Positions 10,741 through 23,777 of a stretch of DNA of 64,000 nucleotides are shown here, piece after piece (the stretch's first letter is position 1; the number at the start of each line of letters is the position of its first letter). Under the pieces are notes generated by a model, which saw only the letters and a list, made by a program, of their open reading frames with translations, was not told the DNA's origin and searched no databases. Source of the stretch: Trichostrongylus colubriformis (Eukaryota > Nematoda > Chromadorea > Rhabditida > Trichostrongylidae). Location of the stretch: NCBI GenBank assembly GCA_963978905.1, contig OZ022257.1, forward strand, positions 7,445,155 through 7,509,154. The letters run 5' to 3'. A program made the translations under genes and the position numbers.

Positions 10741-13700
10741 CTATGAAGGTTGTGTAGCTGGTTCATCGTCAAATTCTTGTAATAGGTCACAAGCCTGAAA
10801 ATGCATCATAGAACGGACGGCCGAGGAAACTCTCTGCGACATACATGTCAAATGCTTCCTTTTCTTGTCAAGGCCAACGTTCAGTTCTTTCCTCAATTCC
10901 GTACACCTGAAATCGTGAGCGTTAACGTGAATGCACACATACCTGTTATAATGAACAGCTCCGTGCTACTCACCTTTAGCACGAATACCCAAGCATCATA
11001 GTCTATGCGTTTGAGCTCATTGTAAGCTTCTCTAGTTTCCTGTAACATGTAGTAGAAAGTCCGAAAAAACAAAGTCATTTTCTCAATGGGCCATTTATTC
11101 TAGTATCATACTACATTATGGTGCTATTCGATCGCATTTTTCTTTATATTACTCAAACAATCCCAGTATGGTAGTATTAGGTGGTCATTTCAAAAGAGCC
11201 GGGAGGAACGAGGAGAATGTGGGAACGGTAATGTTCCTGAAAACAAATATTACTCAGAAAACGTGATGTGTGGCGACAGTCGCATTGGAAATGCGCGGCT
11301 GGTCCAATAACAATCGCGTAGCACCACGAGTTACGCTGCCGTTCTTCCACAGGGAAAGTTGTGGCGAGGACAGGACGACGTCGGCAACTGGCTGATTCAA
11401 CTACTCGCCGTCTGCAGTCTACGCCACCGCTAGTGACGTAGAGGGACGCAAAAGAGAAGCAGTGAAAAGGGGTCGGGTTCCTAGTCCTCGGGTTTTTCGC
11501 CACTTCATTTCTCTCCTACTCTACAGGGGGTGCCAAAAAAATTAATTTTGCTCATGGCCTACATTCGTCAAGCATACAAAACATGAGGAAACGAAAGAGA
11601 TAAAAGTTTTGGAGCAAAATACTCCCGAAATGTTCCTTGAAAAACAGGAGCAAGCTGTTACTACTACTTTCACCTTCATCAAGATATAAGGCCTTAAGTC
11701 AGCGCAGACGGGCTTCAGAGCACCCACGGTATCAAGGTTCCGTGGTAGCTTTCTTTCGTGGGAAGCTTCCTAAGGATTGGCTCTTCGGTTAGTGAAGATC
11801 ACAGAGCCCTTGCTGCTCGAACAACGCTGCTATGAACCGAAGTGTCATTTTTTCATGTCTCATACCTGCCTCCGGAGGGGTTTCAGTGGTGACGGCACGT
11901 TCTGGTTGTTGGAGACGAAGGGCCTGGAAAACTAGAAAAACGGAACGCTTAAGAGCACTACCCACTATGAGTCCCCTCAGGTACTCAGAGTGCCTTAAAG
12001 ACAGCATTAAGGGTAATGCGGTAATGGAGAAGTCCCTACAAGAAGTCACTCACGTGGTAGTCCTGGGCCTAGGAAGGCTATCTGTGGCGAAATCCCCGTG
12101 AAAAAGCGCCCCTTCAGGCTGTAGAAACGCCGCAAAACGCCGCAACCGCTTGTGTGTTTCGCCTCTTAATATGTCGATCCCGCCTCCCGATGACATAATT
12201 CCCGATTGACTGGGGTGGGAGCGGTCAAGGAGATGCGGCAGGATCGAAGGTTTTGCGGCGCGCTTTTGCAGTTTTACCTTAAAGCTCACTGAAAAAAAAT
12301 AGATGTTGTCGTATTTCCAAACATTCCCTTGTGTTTACTTGGCAACACGCCAATGGAAAACTAGATCAGACTACCCGCCTCTTGACGGACAGGTCGTCCG
12401 CGTCGAGAATCAACAGTGGAAGGGGGTCCTATTTCTCGAGTTTTTGGCCAATTCCATCTGTTGTTTCTTTACTGTCCTGTTACTAGGCATGTCAACTTTC
12501 ACATTCACTACTTCTTTTACTTTTCGTCCGACTTTCCCCTAATGCTGCCTTTAACAAGGTTTTGAAGGAGGGCGACGAAATTTCGGATTTTGCTCAATTC
12601 AGGTGACACATCTTGTTCCCTCGGAACAAGCTCCAGTTCCTGCTTGCGCAGAAAACTGTTACGTGAGGTCTCTCCTCGAATTCGGGGATGGAAATACCTC
12701 GTTACAATTTGGTGAAGTTCGACCAAAATAGGGTTGAAAATGGAAGAGCAAAATTACTTCTTGGCGTACCCTGTATTTTTGCACTGCTGAGTGGCCCTAC
12801 TCCCATATTCCACAATTCGCCAAATTTACCCGTTGTCTTTGATGCACAAAACACAATCAATTCACTCCGCCCAACCGAATCACTCACTAATGAGATATTA
12901 CCTTATTTTCTTGGGACAAGTAGGGTCTCGTATAACGGCCCAAACTGCATCTTTGCAGCGGTTGTACGGTGCATCTTCATGGTATTGGGTCTACCAAACA
13001 CAATCAAATCACTCCGCCCAACCGAATCACACCAGGCCTTGAACGAACAAATTTCCAATGTGGCGCTCACGCGGAAAAGCAACTTGAGATAAGAAAAGAT
13101 GATTCAATGGAGGAGCCATTCCGATTATGAAGGCAGCTTCCACATCGAATTCGCACGTCTAGGGCCAGCTGTGATGCCGCTGGGTGGGCGTGGCTCGGTG
13201 GTGTTCAAGCAGGCACAACATCGTGGAGCCGCAGCAAAGGCGCAGTTTGAGCAGTTATCTTAAGATCACTCGTCCCAAAAATGTAAGCCATCAATATGAT
13301 TATCGCGTGGTGTGCCTTTGAGCGCTATGTGAACGTGAGTGGACGAGGGACCACATCTAACTGCTGATCTCACAACTTCTTGCATAAAAGTGCAAAGTAA
13401 CAGAAAGCTGTTGCTTGTTGTTCAATTTTATGAAACACATGTCACGACCGTCCCGTAAATTTTCGAAAGAAAGACAAACGAAATTTCTTATTGGTATTCG
13501 TTTCACCGAAAAGGGTGGAATGGTTGTTTTTGTAAGATGACACGACATTTACCAACCTGCTTTTTACACATGTCACGGTTGATATCTAATAAGAGTCTCG
13601 GACACCATTGATTTTGATCACCTTAAGAGCTAAGAGGTCAGGAGATGAGGTCGGCTTATTTCCTACTTGTCCTACGGGATTGTTCATGGTCGGCTTCATA

Positions 13701-14120
13701 GGTTTGCGCTGCAGTCTACAGGATCATGGCAAGGTGTATCTTCTTCTGTTCTGACGGCGGAACAACTAACGTGAGTAGATCGGCAACGTTCTGTTGTTTA
13801 GAGGCTGTTCGAATGGTAGGTGAAGCGTAGCTAACTGCAAGAAGCAGTTCTCTCATTCACTTAAAATTCAGGTAATCTTCACCGCACATAGAAGGTTTCA
13901 ATAACAATGATTAGTCTTATATCTCCTGCTCATGCAAAACTACCCCCGGCAAAATTGCTTTCTTGGAATCACTTAGTCAAAGTTTTTTTCAGGACTAAGC
14001 AGAAGTATGCAACGCTACTTACGTAGCTCATTTTAGATAACTTCAGGATTTTCGGGAGTCGTCTTTGGAAATCTGCCTTTGTCGAGCCAAGCACCTTTTC
14101 TGTCACTTCGAAAATACTAA
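10741..14120 (-). CDS. unrecognised gene, last three exons
   Basis: Three minus-strand exons join in phase: 14120-14023 (32 codons, containing SIFEVTEKVLGSTKADF and LPKILKLSKMSY), 11039-10974 (ETREAYNELKRIDYDAWVF, 22 codons) and 10794-10741 (ACDLLQEFDDEPATQPS then a stop). Acceptors are TTTTTCAG, GTTACAG and TTTTCAG. Donors are GTAAGT and GTGAGT. An AATAAA lies about 70 bases past the stop. The peptide is charged and looks helical. I do not recognise the family. The first exon listed begins with two bases of a split codon, so at least one upstream exon exists, but I could not place it. The long intron holds the transposon at 11524-12773. An extra open frame just upstream of the last exon (to 10909) is out of phase with the middle exon and was left out. 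Confidence 0.4.
11177..11515 (-). repeat. repeat R3, single arm
   Basis: It is related to the inverted arms at 21910-22790 and to 53560-53960. Shared landmarks are a TCGGGTTTTTCGCC-like start, CTGCAGTCTACGCC and CGCATTGGAAATGCG. The long minus-strand frame here is a property of the repeat. Confidence 0.6.
11524..12773 (+). mobile_element. CAGGGGGTGCC element, copy A, with nested insert
   Basis: It starts CAGGGGGTGCCAAAAAAATT and ends in the inverted match GGCGTACCCTG, with TA on both sides (11522-11523 and 12774-12775). Copy B at 44082-44823 is 742 bp. This copy is 1250 bp because a second repeat of roughly 550 bp sits at about 11995-12555. TA flanks and length suggest a non-autonomous Tc1/mariner-type element. 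No transposase was seen. Confidence 0.8.
11995..12555. repeat. repeat nested inside copy A (partner 45575-46065)
   Basis: Shared tracts include TGTGGCGAAATCCCC, GTTGTCGTATTTCC, ACTACCCGCCTCTTGAC, GGTCGTCCGCGTCGAGAATC and TTTTACTTTTCGTCCGA. The partner at 45575-46065 stands alone, which shows that this is an independent element rather than part of the host transposon. Confidence 0.7.
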
Positions 14121-14651
14121 CTGAAAAACAAATTTATCAATAAATGGTCCTCCTTTCTTCGATGACTGATCTGCTCGAGCCAGTACGGGGATGTTGACCG
14201 TATCCAGCACTAGTGAGAAGAGAAGTACATTGAGAAGACCGACCATTTCCGATTGTGTTGTTGGACGGAAACCGAACAGGAACTGAAGTGGAAAGCCCGG
14301 TCATCCCTACGACTTTTATGTTGCAGCTAGAATGACGGTAAAGGGAGGCAATTCAATCGATATATGGTTCTCATCTTGGTTTTGACTCATTTCCTTTACA
14401 GAAATACAACATTCTGCGAGATTTGTTTTGATATTACTCTCACTAGTCAGAGATTTTTCCAATATAGCAGTGTTGATCAAGAATGTTATGACATTCGTCA
14501 GAATTTTGGCATTTCATGAAATGATATGCCACCTTCAAACTCTCACGGAAAATACATTTATTGGCACAATATAATTATGGTGCAGCAACCCCGCCCTCCG
14601 TCCGAAGCAAAAGCCCTCGTAATGTCCATAATCAGTGTGACCGCAGTTTGG

Positions 14652-14734
14652 CTATTTCTTCGTGCTGCGCGTTAAAGTGTACCAAGCGATCGAGCAGTCC
14701 ACTTGCAGTTCGACTAGCGATTGGATACGTTTAT
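14652..14734 (-). CDS. candidate terminal exon of another minus-strand gene
   Basis: After the acceptor ATCGCAG the frame reads KRIQSLVELQVDCSIAW and then YTLTRSTKK before a stop at 14652. AATAAA follows at 14562-14557. A second frame is open too and no partner exon was found upstream, so this could be chance. Confidence 0.2.
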
Positions 14735-15433
14735 CTGCGATACGCAGGATGTATTACAACCGCAGAATGCATTTGTTTTCATGCGCATTCTCAACTGAGT
14801 TTGCTATTTCTCGGGTTGGTTACCAGTCTGGAGCTGTAAGTGGTTACATACCAGAGCAATGAGGAAATATTGCATGCTCAAGCGGGGGTGCGCAAGGCGA
14901 TACTTGCGATTATGCGGACTGCAGGATCGTAAGGTATAAAGTCAACCTTTGGCGCGTTCATACTTTGCGGTGCCAGCGGCAAGGCGTGCTGCGTCGTCTC
15001 CGCCCCTCCCGCATGCCACTCTTTCCCACTGCCTGTGAACGCGGCCACGCATTGCAGATGTGAAATTTTGAAGAGTCCTTGGGTTCGTGTCGACACTGAC
15101 TGATCCCTTCATATGTCTGAATAGTAGTGATATTATCTATTTATAAGTATATCGATGGAGCCTATATTGTGTAGCCCTACAAGGTGACAAGCACAACAGC
15201 GTGGCTGGCACCTTCATGCACCTTATGCACCTTTCTTCAGGATTTTGGGCACTTCGGTAGCCGTCGCACAGCTGACCTCGAATCTGATCAAAGGATTTGC
15301 AATTTGCGATTGTATGATTCCCGGTTACGCAGATTTTTCAAAGTGAACTGATAATACACACTGGAAGATACACGCTGAAAGATTACTGAATAGAAGCGGT
15401 GTGAGCTGTGCGCTGTGCTAAAATTGGGTCTAG

Positions 15434-16554
15434 CTAGGAAAGGGTTTCAAATTCCCATGGAATTTCGAAATGGGACCCGGGAGGATCGACAGAGTCTCGA
15501 ATGCTGATCATAACTGTGAAAACCAAAATTGCTAATTGGCATTCTGAAGCGAGTTACGATGGGTCAAAGATTGCCTGTGACACCCCAATGGCGAACCACC
15601 TTGCCATAAGACGGTTCGTCGAAATTGCTATGATACACATACCACTGTACGCGCTTTTAAATGCTGATCTCAAATCTGTATTCAGAATCTGTCAAACAAT
15701 TACCTGAATGAAGTTATAAAGGTTTTTCTGAAAAAATATGCCATTTCATGTTATGTTTGGGAGCCCATAGCGCGCGAGCCATACGTTTTAATGCAGAACC
15801 AATGTGATTTTCGTGTTCAGGGGATCAATTACCCTATGGGATAAGTTTCCGGCCAATTCGAGAATTTGACCAAATCTCGGAAAAATTGATGGGCTATTGG
15901 CTGGCAACCCATTTAACAAAAGAGAAGTCGTTGGCCCTTGTGCAGCAAATGCTCTCATGTGGCGCTTGTTACGTTCGTTTAGCGTGATGGACAAGCTTGA
16001 TAGGTATGTTCAGGTAATCTTGTTCAGCTTGCAGATTTTTTCGTAGAAGGAAATCCCAAAACTCTTACTTAACCCCTGGCCATCCCTAATTTTCAGAAGT
16101 TGTGCCAAAAGTTGGATCCGGCTGGAAATTTGCACAGAGGGGTAATTCGACCCCCTACGCGCAAATATCATACAAGAAAACGACCCCCTACGCGCAAATA
16201 TCATACAAGAAAACGTTTGGAAGTGAAAAAAAGCACTAACCGACAATGAAACACGAAATGCAAAAAAGTGCGCCCGAACGGGGAGCAAACCCATGGCTCT
16301 CGTGCCTACTGAACCGGGACACTACCACTGAGTCACAGAGGCCGTCGCTGGTCCAGCAACGGCGGTACTGATGACAAAGTGTCTCGCCCGTGAGATGTCA
16401 CAGGCAAGTCACAGGCAAACTTTGACCCATCGTTACTCGCTTCAGAATGCCATTTAGCATTTTTGGTTTTCACATTTATAATCAGCGTTCGAGGCACTAT
16501 CGATCCTCCGGGTCTCATTTCAGAGTACCATGGGGAGTTGAAACCCTTTCCTAG
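15434..16554. repeat. palindromic element R2 with an R1-like insert
   Basis: Inverted ends CTAGGAAAGGGTTTCAA and its complement are followed inward on both arms by CATGG, a GATCGA core and GGCATTCTGAAGCGAGT. The clean version is 56201-56673. The centre of this copy (about 15720-16240) holds sequence related to R1 (compare 43500-43740), including two tandem 40-base copies of CCCCCTACGCGCAAATATC. Confidence 0.7.
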
Positions 16555-18276
16555 TAAGAACAATTACACGGTAATTCTAGGGCAGCCATGCACAGTCGAC
16601 TTGTAATCGCTTTGGAGCTCAACAACATGGCGCTTTTAGCTCGCCTGCATCGCTTCGTTTGTGACACGCGGCGGTGCGAAATCTTGACATAAGGGTCACA
16701 CCCATGCTCGAAGAGACATCACTGCAAGCCCAACGACATAGCCGGCTGGCAGCTTTGTACCGCAAAATAGATATCTTGATCGTGTTCACGGCCCAAACTA
16801 CTCCAAGTATTAAATTTTGAATAAGACGACACATCGACTACAATCTGAAAAAGAGAATAGCCACGGAGTGTATAATTGGCAACGCTTTCATAATCGAACA
16901 GTTGTGGTCCATCGCCAGAAGAGTGTTACATACCGGGACTCATTACCTTCAGATGTTGCGATATGTATAGTTATTTCACATTTGTTTAGTCATTTCGTTT
17001 GCAACGGGTTGGAAGCGTCAACTGACCTATTTTGACCCTGCTTCTTCAAGGTTGGGTTGAACATCTCGATATGGCTAAAAGTTTGTTTGATAGACGTATC
17101 AAGTATGAACATCACACTCATCTTGCGAACAGAACCCCGAGCATCTAAACAATGCCTTTTCGTCACAGCGATACTTATCGTATCGTATTGAAGCCGTATT
17201 GATCGAAAGGACGTGGTGCGTAATGTGTTAGCTGTAGTAGCGAAAACGGCCACCGGTCAGTATCAGAGATTGGAATAGATTCTGTACACGAGTTCCCCTC
17301 ACAACTGCCTTCAAGCTGACAGCGAGCTACTCCCTTGGAAGAGTTGGCTGGAGCAAAGCTCTTCTACGTATTATTGTTAGATAGGGGTAGAGATTATGGG
17401 GTATGGAAGGGAGCTTGGTGTGACTCGGGTCGAGAATTGGTCCAACCAGCCGATCCCGGTGAAAGCACGACTGGTATTCTGGCGTCGCGCTCATACCAAA
17501 ACAGTGTTTGAGTTGTTAAGCGATGCATGCGAATTTCACTTTACTCCGCTATTACTAATCAGATATCTCGTGCATTGCTGGACGTCGTATGTTTTTCAGA
17601 AGGTTCAAACCTAGCATTCGAAAAGAAGAAGCATTTTTGAACCCATTTCCTAAGCTCCATAGCGGATGATTTTTATCCGCTGTCCTACTTTGAAATTTCC
17701 CTGAAGGATGCTACTCTGATGGTGCACCATATGCGGTTATGTTACGGACGGCATCGTGGCCTCCGAGAGCAAACCTTCAAGCATCCTTAGTGTTCTTCAT
17801 TGACATTTATGATGTGACAGAGAATCTATTCGGAATGAAGCAAAAAAATTGCCTCACGGCTCACAGGCCTCCAACCTTTTTCGTTCGTACCTGGATAAGC
17901 GCACACGTCAAAGGTGATCAGCCTCAAGGTGAGAAGAACAGTTGCAAGGTTCGCATTTCTTATTGCATGCTTTAGGGATAGCCGAACCGACCCATTCCAG
18001 GAGCTTTTGTTCTGCTGCGGTATCATGCTGATATAATTGTTTCTTATCTGATCTTCGTCTTTCCGTCTTCCCCATTCGAAAATACACTATTGCGGTAAGT
18101 TTTATGTTTTTCGTATTTATCGCCATAAGTCAGCACCTATTTCTAGTATTGTCCGGTCCTCCATCAAAGAATGCTCTGCATCACACAGCTTCAGATACTT
18201 CTCGCCGTGCATCTTACAGCTTCTCCTCTCTCATGTTTTCTGTATATATTAAGGTGGATAACGATAAGGAATCCTG
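16555..18276. other. gene-free stretch, nothing firm
   Basis: Several minus-strand frames are open for 60-90 codons (for example 17253-16990 and 18126-17908), but none has a convincing acceptor and donor pair or a recognisable motif. No repeat relation was seen. Confidence 0.35.
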
Positions 18277-18540
18277 AAAGTGTATTCTTTGAGTTCCAGA
18301 GGGGGAGGAGCGGATCGGCAAGCCACTCATACGGTGACTTGAAGTGGAGGACAAGAGAATTCACAGTTTGCTGAAAGGCAGGGATAAGTTAAGTAATGGC
18401 ATAGGAAAAACCAAAAGATGGCTGCAGGCTCAGATTTCAAATGCCTGTTTTGCCCCTGTTCGGGGAATGAAACTATCATGGATCAAGGAAAGCCATGTTT
18501 CTAGTAAAAAGTAGAGAATAGACAGATTTATTTTTCTTAA
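18277..18540. repeat. duplicated block, copy 2 (partner 10421-10690)
   Basis: Nearly identical to the block at 10.4 kb, from GTATTCTTTGAGTTCCAGAG to GACAGATTTATTTTTC. The coding end present next to copy 1 is not present here. Confidence 0.75.
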
Positions 18541-19419
18541 AAAGGATTCTAAGACTATACTTTGCCAACTGTGAAATATGAACTCTCTCCCTTATCGTAA
18601 GACTGACTGATCTCATTTCACGGTAGATACTATAAGAAATTGGATGGCTGTCATAAAGTTGACAGAAATTTTGTCGAAGGTTTTTGAGTTTGACATATAT
18701 GTAGAAAAAAATCACTGAAGCGAACTAGCTTGAAAATGCACCATTAGCCACATGATATTTCGTTTCCATTTGGGTAACTTGCCTACTCCCTCGTCCCGTT
18801 TGGGATTAGGGAAGCAGGAGCTTGAAGAAGTTGCTCACATGTTTCGATCTTGCCCCTTCTTCCTACCTTAATTCATCTAGGAAGCATGAGAGAGGTACTT
18901 GAAGAGTCACTAGCTGTAGCGAGCACGATCAGAAAATTATGGAGCTGTGTAATGCCTGGCTTTTTTTTTGATGGATGAGAACGAAAGTGGTCACCTTCCC
19001 TGTGAGTTCCTATGTACCTAGTCATCGCATAGTCATCACCAGATCGAGACCCTCCAGCTTCTTAGGAGAGGAAAATCCTAGAACCAGTGCGGATATTAGT
19101 TGTTACTGGTGAGCTTACCGTTTTCTTTGGGCAACGCACCATTATCTACTGTCATAGCCAAGGGCATAGGAAACTTGCAAATCCCACTGCGATGAGGAGT
19201 TGTTCTCCGGTAGATCGTAACAAATCCAAATTATAGCCCACTGACCGAATGTACAATGGCATGAGCTGGCGAAAATATCGGCTTTTTCCGAAATGATGAG
19301 AAAGACCTTGCTCGGCCCAGAAATGAGCAAGCATTCCTCCGGTCAAGTCTTATATAATCCGCCATAAACTCCACGCAAAAGGCTTGTTGAGAATTTGCGA
19401 AAGATCGCTTTTTTAATCT

Positions 19420-19645
19420 GGTCGGAGTGCAAGTGTTCCGATTTGTGAGGTCAGGTCAGGTTGCGGGGCGGATCGCAATCAGGTAAAGACAGGTAAATAA
19501 CGCTCCAAAGTTTCTCCCCTAAAAAGGCTTAGGCAAATCTGGGAGAGCCCAGACGGCAGGACACGCCACCATTCGGACAATTCGCGAAGGGCGGTGACCC
19601 AGTTCGGTGCCGACCTCTAGGAATCGGGACACTTGCAACACACCC
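19420..19645. mobile_element. Mutator-like miniature element, copy 1
   Basis: The 226-bp element is bounded by imperfect inverted ends (GGAGTGCAAGTGTTCCGAT against GGGTGTGTTGCAAGTGTCCC). It is flanked by a perfect 9-bp duplication TTTTAATCT at 19411-19419 and 19646-19654. The second copy at 53045-53271 is about 90% alike and has a different 9-bp duplication. Nine-base duplications are typical of Mutator-like transposition. Confidence 0.8.
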
Positions 19646-20105
19646 TTTTAATCTAGATGTTTGCTTTCAAGGGGCTGTGCAGAGATCTGTAGGCGCTGTC
19701 AAAATTTTTACGTCTTCTTCTATTATCAATGACGAAGATGTCTTTGAATTGAGGAGAGGCCTTACTACCACCTTTTTTTCTTGCAAAGGAAGTGTTTATA
19801 CAACAGATGTTGAGAAATATGAGTTTTTGAAATAAATATCCTTCAATATGCCTCGAGCGACGATTGGCGTACGATAGGAAGCAATGAAAGTTTATGAGAA
19901 GTGAGTCGTGAAATTCCAGAACATTGAAGCAGATCACGGATTTCCATTTACATAATCGTTGTCAACCCTGTGCGTGGATCATGAACTTAAATAGCCGTCC
20001 AGAACTAGTTAAAAAGACCAGGGATTCACTACGACCAGGACTACGAAATTTGCCGCAGTGTTCTAATGCTCCGAGCTTGGAACAAAAACGTAGCGATAGC
20101 TGAAA

Positions 20106-20850
20106 CAGGGAGCCAAAAAAAGTAATTTTTCTCCTCCACTTTCAACCCTACTTTAATCGAACTTCACCGAATTCTGACGAGGCATTCCCATCCCTAAATT
20201 CAAGAGCACACCTCATACTATCACTAAACTCCGTAACAGCCTTCTGCACGAACAGGATCGGGAGATTCTTGCGAGTGAACATGATGTGTCACCTCAACAT
20301 GGCAAAATTGGAGATTCTATCGCCCTCGTTCGGAGCCTTGCTAAGGTCCGTTCATTCTGGGTACCTGAGGAGATTTTTATTGGGTGACGCTTCTTAGTAT
20401 GCCGTTTTTCCCGGGTTACCAGCTCCTCTCGTTTCCAAGAGCAAAAACTTGCCATTACCATTGAAACCCCTCTGGAGGCAAGTCTGAGGCATGAAAAACG
20501 ACACTTTGGATCATAGCAGCGTTGTTCAAGCAGCAAGAGCTCTGTGACTCCCACGAACTGGATGGCCAATCCATAGGAAGCCCCCCACAAAAGACCTACC
20601 ATGGAACATGGCTTCATCCACTGTTTTCAGTTGACCATGATAATGCGGGTGCTCTGAAGCCCGACTGCGCCAACTAAAAGCTCCGTATTTTAATGAAGGT
20701 AAAAGTAGTGAGCCACAGCTTGTTCCTGCTTTTAGAGGGACATTTGGGGAATATTCTTCCCCAATACTTTTATTGCTTTCGTTTTCCTATGTTTTGTATA
20801 CTGAGCGGATGTTAACAGTGAGCAAAATTACTTTTTTTTGGCACCCCCTG
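20106..20850 (-). mobile_element. CAGGGGGTGCC element, copy C, inverted
   Basis: It ends in GGCACCCCCTG followed by TA (20851-20852). The left end CAGGGAGCCAAAAAAAG is mutated and has lost its TA. Its 745 bp match copy B base for base in reverse orientation, including GTAATTTTTCTCCTCCACTT next to the left end. Confidence 0.75.
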
Positions 20851-20852
20851 TA

Positions 20853-21905
20853 GGGCCTTCACCATGAGGTACGCCAGGTTAGCGAGCAAGAAATCGAACC
20901 AAGCAGCATATGACAAGGAAGGGATAGCAGAGAGAAAAGACGACTATCTCACGAAAAGGCGCGATCTATCAGTTAGCTGAGTCTTCAACACATAACGGCT
21001 GAGGCTAACTTTGTTGTCTTCAAATCGTGCAACACCATGTGTTGCACTTGGCCACCCCGGACCCCTTTTCAGGATATGTGAAGGCGTATATTTCTGACTG
21101 CTGAAGCCGTTAGGATACGCTTTCGAATATGGCAAGCAGCATATCTACCTGCGATTGTTTTTTAATACCATTACTGACTGAACAGATCAAATTTTTGTAC
21201 AACTAAGAAGTGAGCGCCACAGCCAATAGAAGAGTAATCGTGGTGTAAGTTTTATCTGTTGGGGTACTAGGCGTTCTTGTAATCTCCATAAATTTAGGAG
21301 ACAATTTTGTGTTGATGTTAGAAAAATCTATCCTGAAATCGCGGTGCCCATATTTCCGAGAGAAAGCTTAAGAAGTGAACCCCAAACGCTCGGTTTCTGA
21401 ATATTATTTCTTCAAACATCGCCACAATCATCACCAAAAAATGCACGCTTATCTTAGCTTGGGTTTTGAAGATTACAATTGCTCTGGTTCTTGACAAAAA
21501 CAATGCAAGAAGTAGACCTCATGGTAACCCGGAATTCGGCACCAAATATCCCCCTCAGTAAAGATTATTATTGTTCAGTTTCTTAGAACTCCTTATGAAA
21601 AGCGTATGTTCATGTAGAATGTCACAAACAATGAATTTGTTTTGCCATTGCTTGCTGCACATGCTGTTTGGAAGCGTGTTGTCAAAATCCTTACTCTTTG
21701 GAAATCCAAATACTCTTTGGAAGAGAAAGTCCTAGAAATATATGTTATTCTCCATATCCGAAACCATAGAGTAGTAGCATTTGAACACAATACATTTTCA
21801 AAAAAAAAACGAAAAATTGTGGCTTGAAAGCTGTGCAACACCATACCTTGCACGCGGTAGATTGTGGGTTAGAGACTCCGGGAGGGAAAAAGCTGGCAGC
21901 TAGTG
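20853..21905. other. gene-free stretch, nothing recognised
   Basis: No splice-bounded frame and no repeat relation could be supported. Confidence 0.35.
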
Positions 21906-21909
21906 GGAT

Positions 21910-22790
21910 ATGAAAGTAGGGGTTCTTAGCACAGTAACGTTAAAAAACCAGTACAGTAAAAAATGAAATAAAACGGCGAAAAAACAGTCTTTCGCCGATC
22001 TCTGCATCACTAACCGAAGGTAGACTGCAGAAGAGCGAGAAGCCAAATCAGCCGACCTCGCCCGCAACTCGCCTGGCTGATGAACTGCAGTACGCCACGC
22101 TACGCTGCGGGACAGTGATGAGACTCCAGGCCGGGCTTTTTCAATGCGAGTTACCCTATACATCACCCCTTCTGAAATGAAAGATGGAAGATTCGCAAAT
22201 CTCACTCTTTTCTTACCTTTCACGGTGATTTCAATTGACCTTCCAGTCTAGAGAATGAACTAGCGCCGAGATAGCATAAACAGCGAGTACGTGAAGACCT
22301 TCTTCCAGATCTTTGGAGCTTCGGTTAGCGGTTCTATATCGTCATCGTCTAGTGCACAGCAATAGCAGTGGGAGAGATCGAGTACTCTTCGTTGCACGTG
22401 CACACGGAAACGTCAATTTAGTCACCGAGAGAGGTGAGAAAAAAGTGAGATTTGTGCATGCATGTCCTCTGAAGACACCTTCCGTTTCAGAAGGGGTGAA
22501 GTATGGGGTAACTCGCATTGAAAAAGCCCGGCTTGGAGTCCTATCACCATCTCGCAGCAGAGCGTGTCGTTTCGCAGTTCATCAGTCGGGCGAGTTGCCG
22601 GCGAGGGCGGAATAACGTCCGTGGCCAGTTGATTTGATTTCTCGCTCGTCTGCAGTCTACCATTGGCTAGTAGCAGAGGTCAGGGAGGGAGAAGGGGGCT
22701 CCGCGGTTCTTATATCTCGGGTTTTTCGCCGTTTTATTTCGTTCTTTCTTTACTGTTACCCTGCTATGCACCTCTACTTTCTATTCTACA
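21910..22790. repeat. repeat R3, large inverted pair
   Basis: The left arm (about 21910-22230) and the right arm (about 22440-22790) are inverted copies. Both contain AAAAAGCCCGG, CAGTTCATCAG and CTGCAGTCTACC in opposite orientation. The frames for 107 and 133 residues seen here are shadows of the repeat. Single arms are at 11177-11515 and 53560-53960. Confidence 0.65.
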
Positions 22791-22894
22791 AATTTTCCTC
22801 TACCTGTGACTTTGATCCACAACTTACCGCAAGCAACACATGGTGTTGCGTGAGTTTGCTCCTTACTAAATCTTATCAATCATTTTCAATTTGG

Positions 22895-23340
22895 TTCACC
22901 CATCATCAGTGTCGTCCCACTCCGCAAAGCACGGGTGAGTATGAACGCTCCGGGACCAATGCGAAAAGCGAAACGGATTTGACGATTCTAGCCTTTTTAT
23001 GCTCCTTATCAAATCCTATCAACCGTTATCAATGAGGCTCACCCGCCATTAATATCCCGGTCCCACCCCGCACAACACCTATGAGTGTTAGCGCTCTCGA
23101 ATCAACGCGAAAGGCAAAACAGATTTGTCAACATTTGCCTTCCGAGGCTCCTTATCAACCCTTATCAGCTGCTATCACTTTCAGTCTACCACCGCTGGGG
23201 TTTCCTTAGCACCCCCTATATTACTTGCAAAATTCAGCTTCCGAGCTTTGCTGCGACGCGAGATAGAAATTCGTGACAGACAGACGCACACACGGACAAA
23301 CACAGACATACTGAGCGAATTATTTATGGTAGGATCGCTC
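22895..23340. repeat. cluster of the ~145-bp repeat unit with a CAGA tract
   Basis: Units carry CCTTATCAACCCTTATCAG, AGCTTTGCTGCGACGCGAGA and GAGTGTTAGCGCTCTCG. The cluster ends in GACAGACAGACGCACACACG followed by CATACTGAGCGAATTAT. This is the short ancestor of the long TGTC array at 28671. Confidence 0.65.
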
Positions 23341-23777
23341 GTGGTTTGATCACCGCGAACTACGATTAACTGGGAGCTCATTACTATGCTGATGCCCCTA
23401 ACCAGCATAGTGGCTTTTAGCCCATCTTTACTTTGTACACTCTACACTTGGTAGGCCGGTATAACACGTTTTACGAAACCTAGGCTTACTTGGGGGTAAA
23501 TGTATTCCCGTGAATGTCAATTTCGGTACTGTGCGATAGCTCAACTAGAGTATGGGGATACGAATATTGGCCTGAGCCTAGGGTGGAGAAGAAGCTTGAC
23601 GTGAGTGGAACAAGATCATGTGCAAGAATGGTTCTCTCACCCTGGGCTTCTTCCTCCTTCCAAGATTTGGGCCGAGTCTAACAGTATTCTGGCGGTGTTT
23701 ATTATCTTTTCACGTGTTTGCGAATGGTAGTGTGCCGCTATCTTTCAGCCCTGTCAACTCTTAACGGATTTACTTAC

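Noticed and set aside
14133..14290. A membrane-like exon upstream of the candidate gene at 10.7-14.1 kb
   Set aside because: Two frames are open, one hydrophobic and one polar. No donor gives the phase needed to join the next exon.
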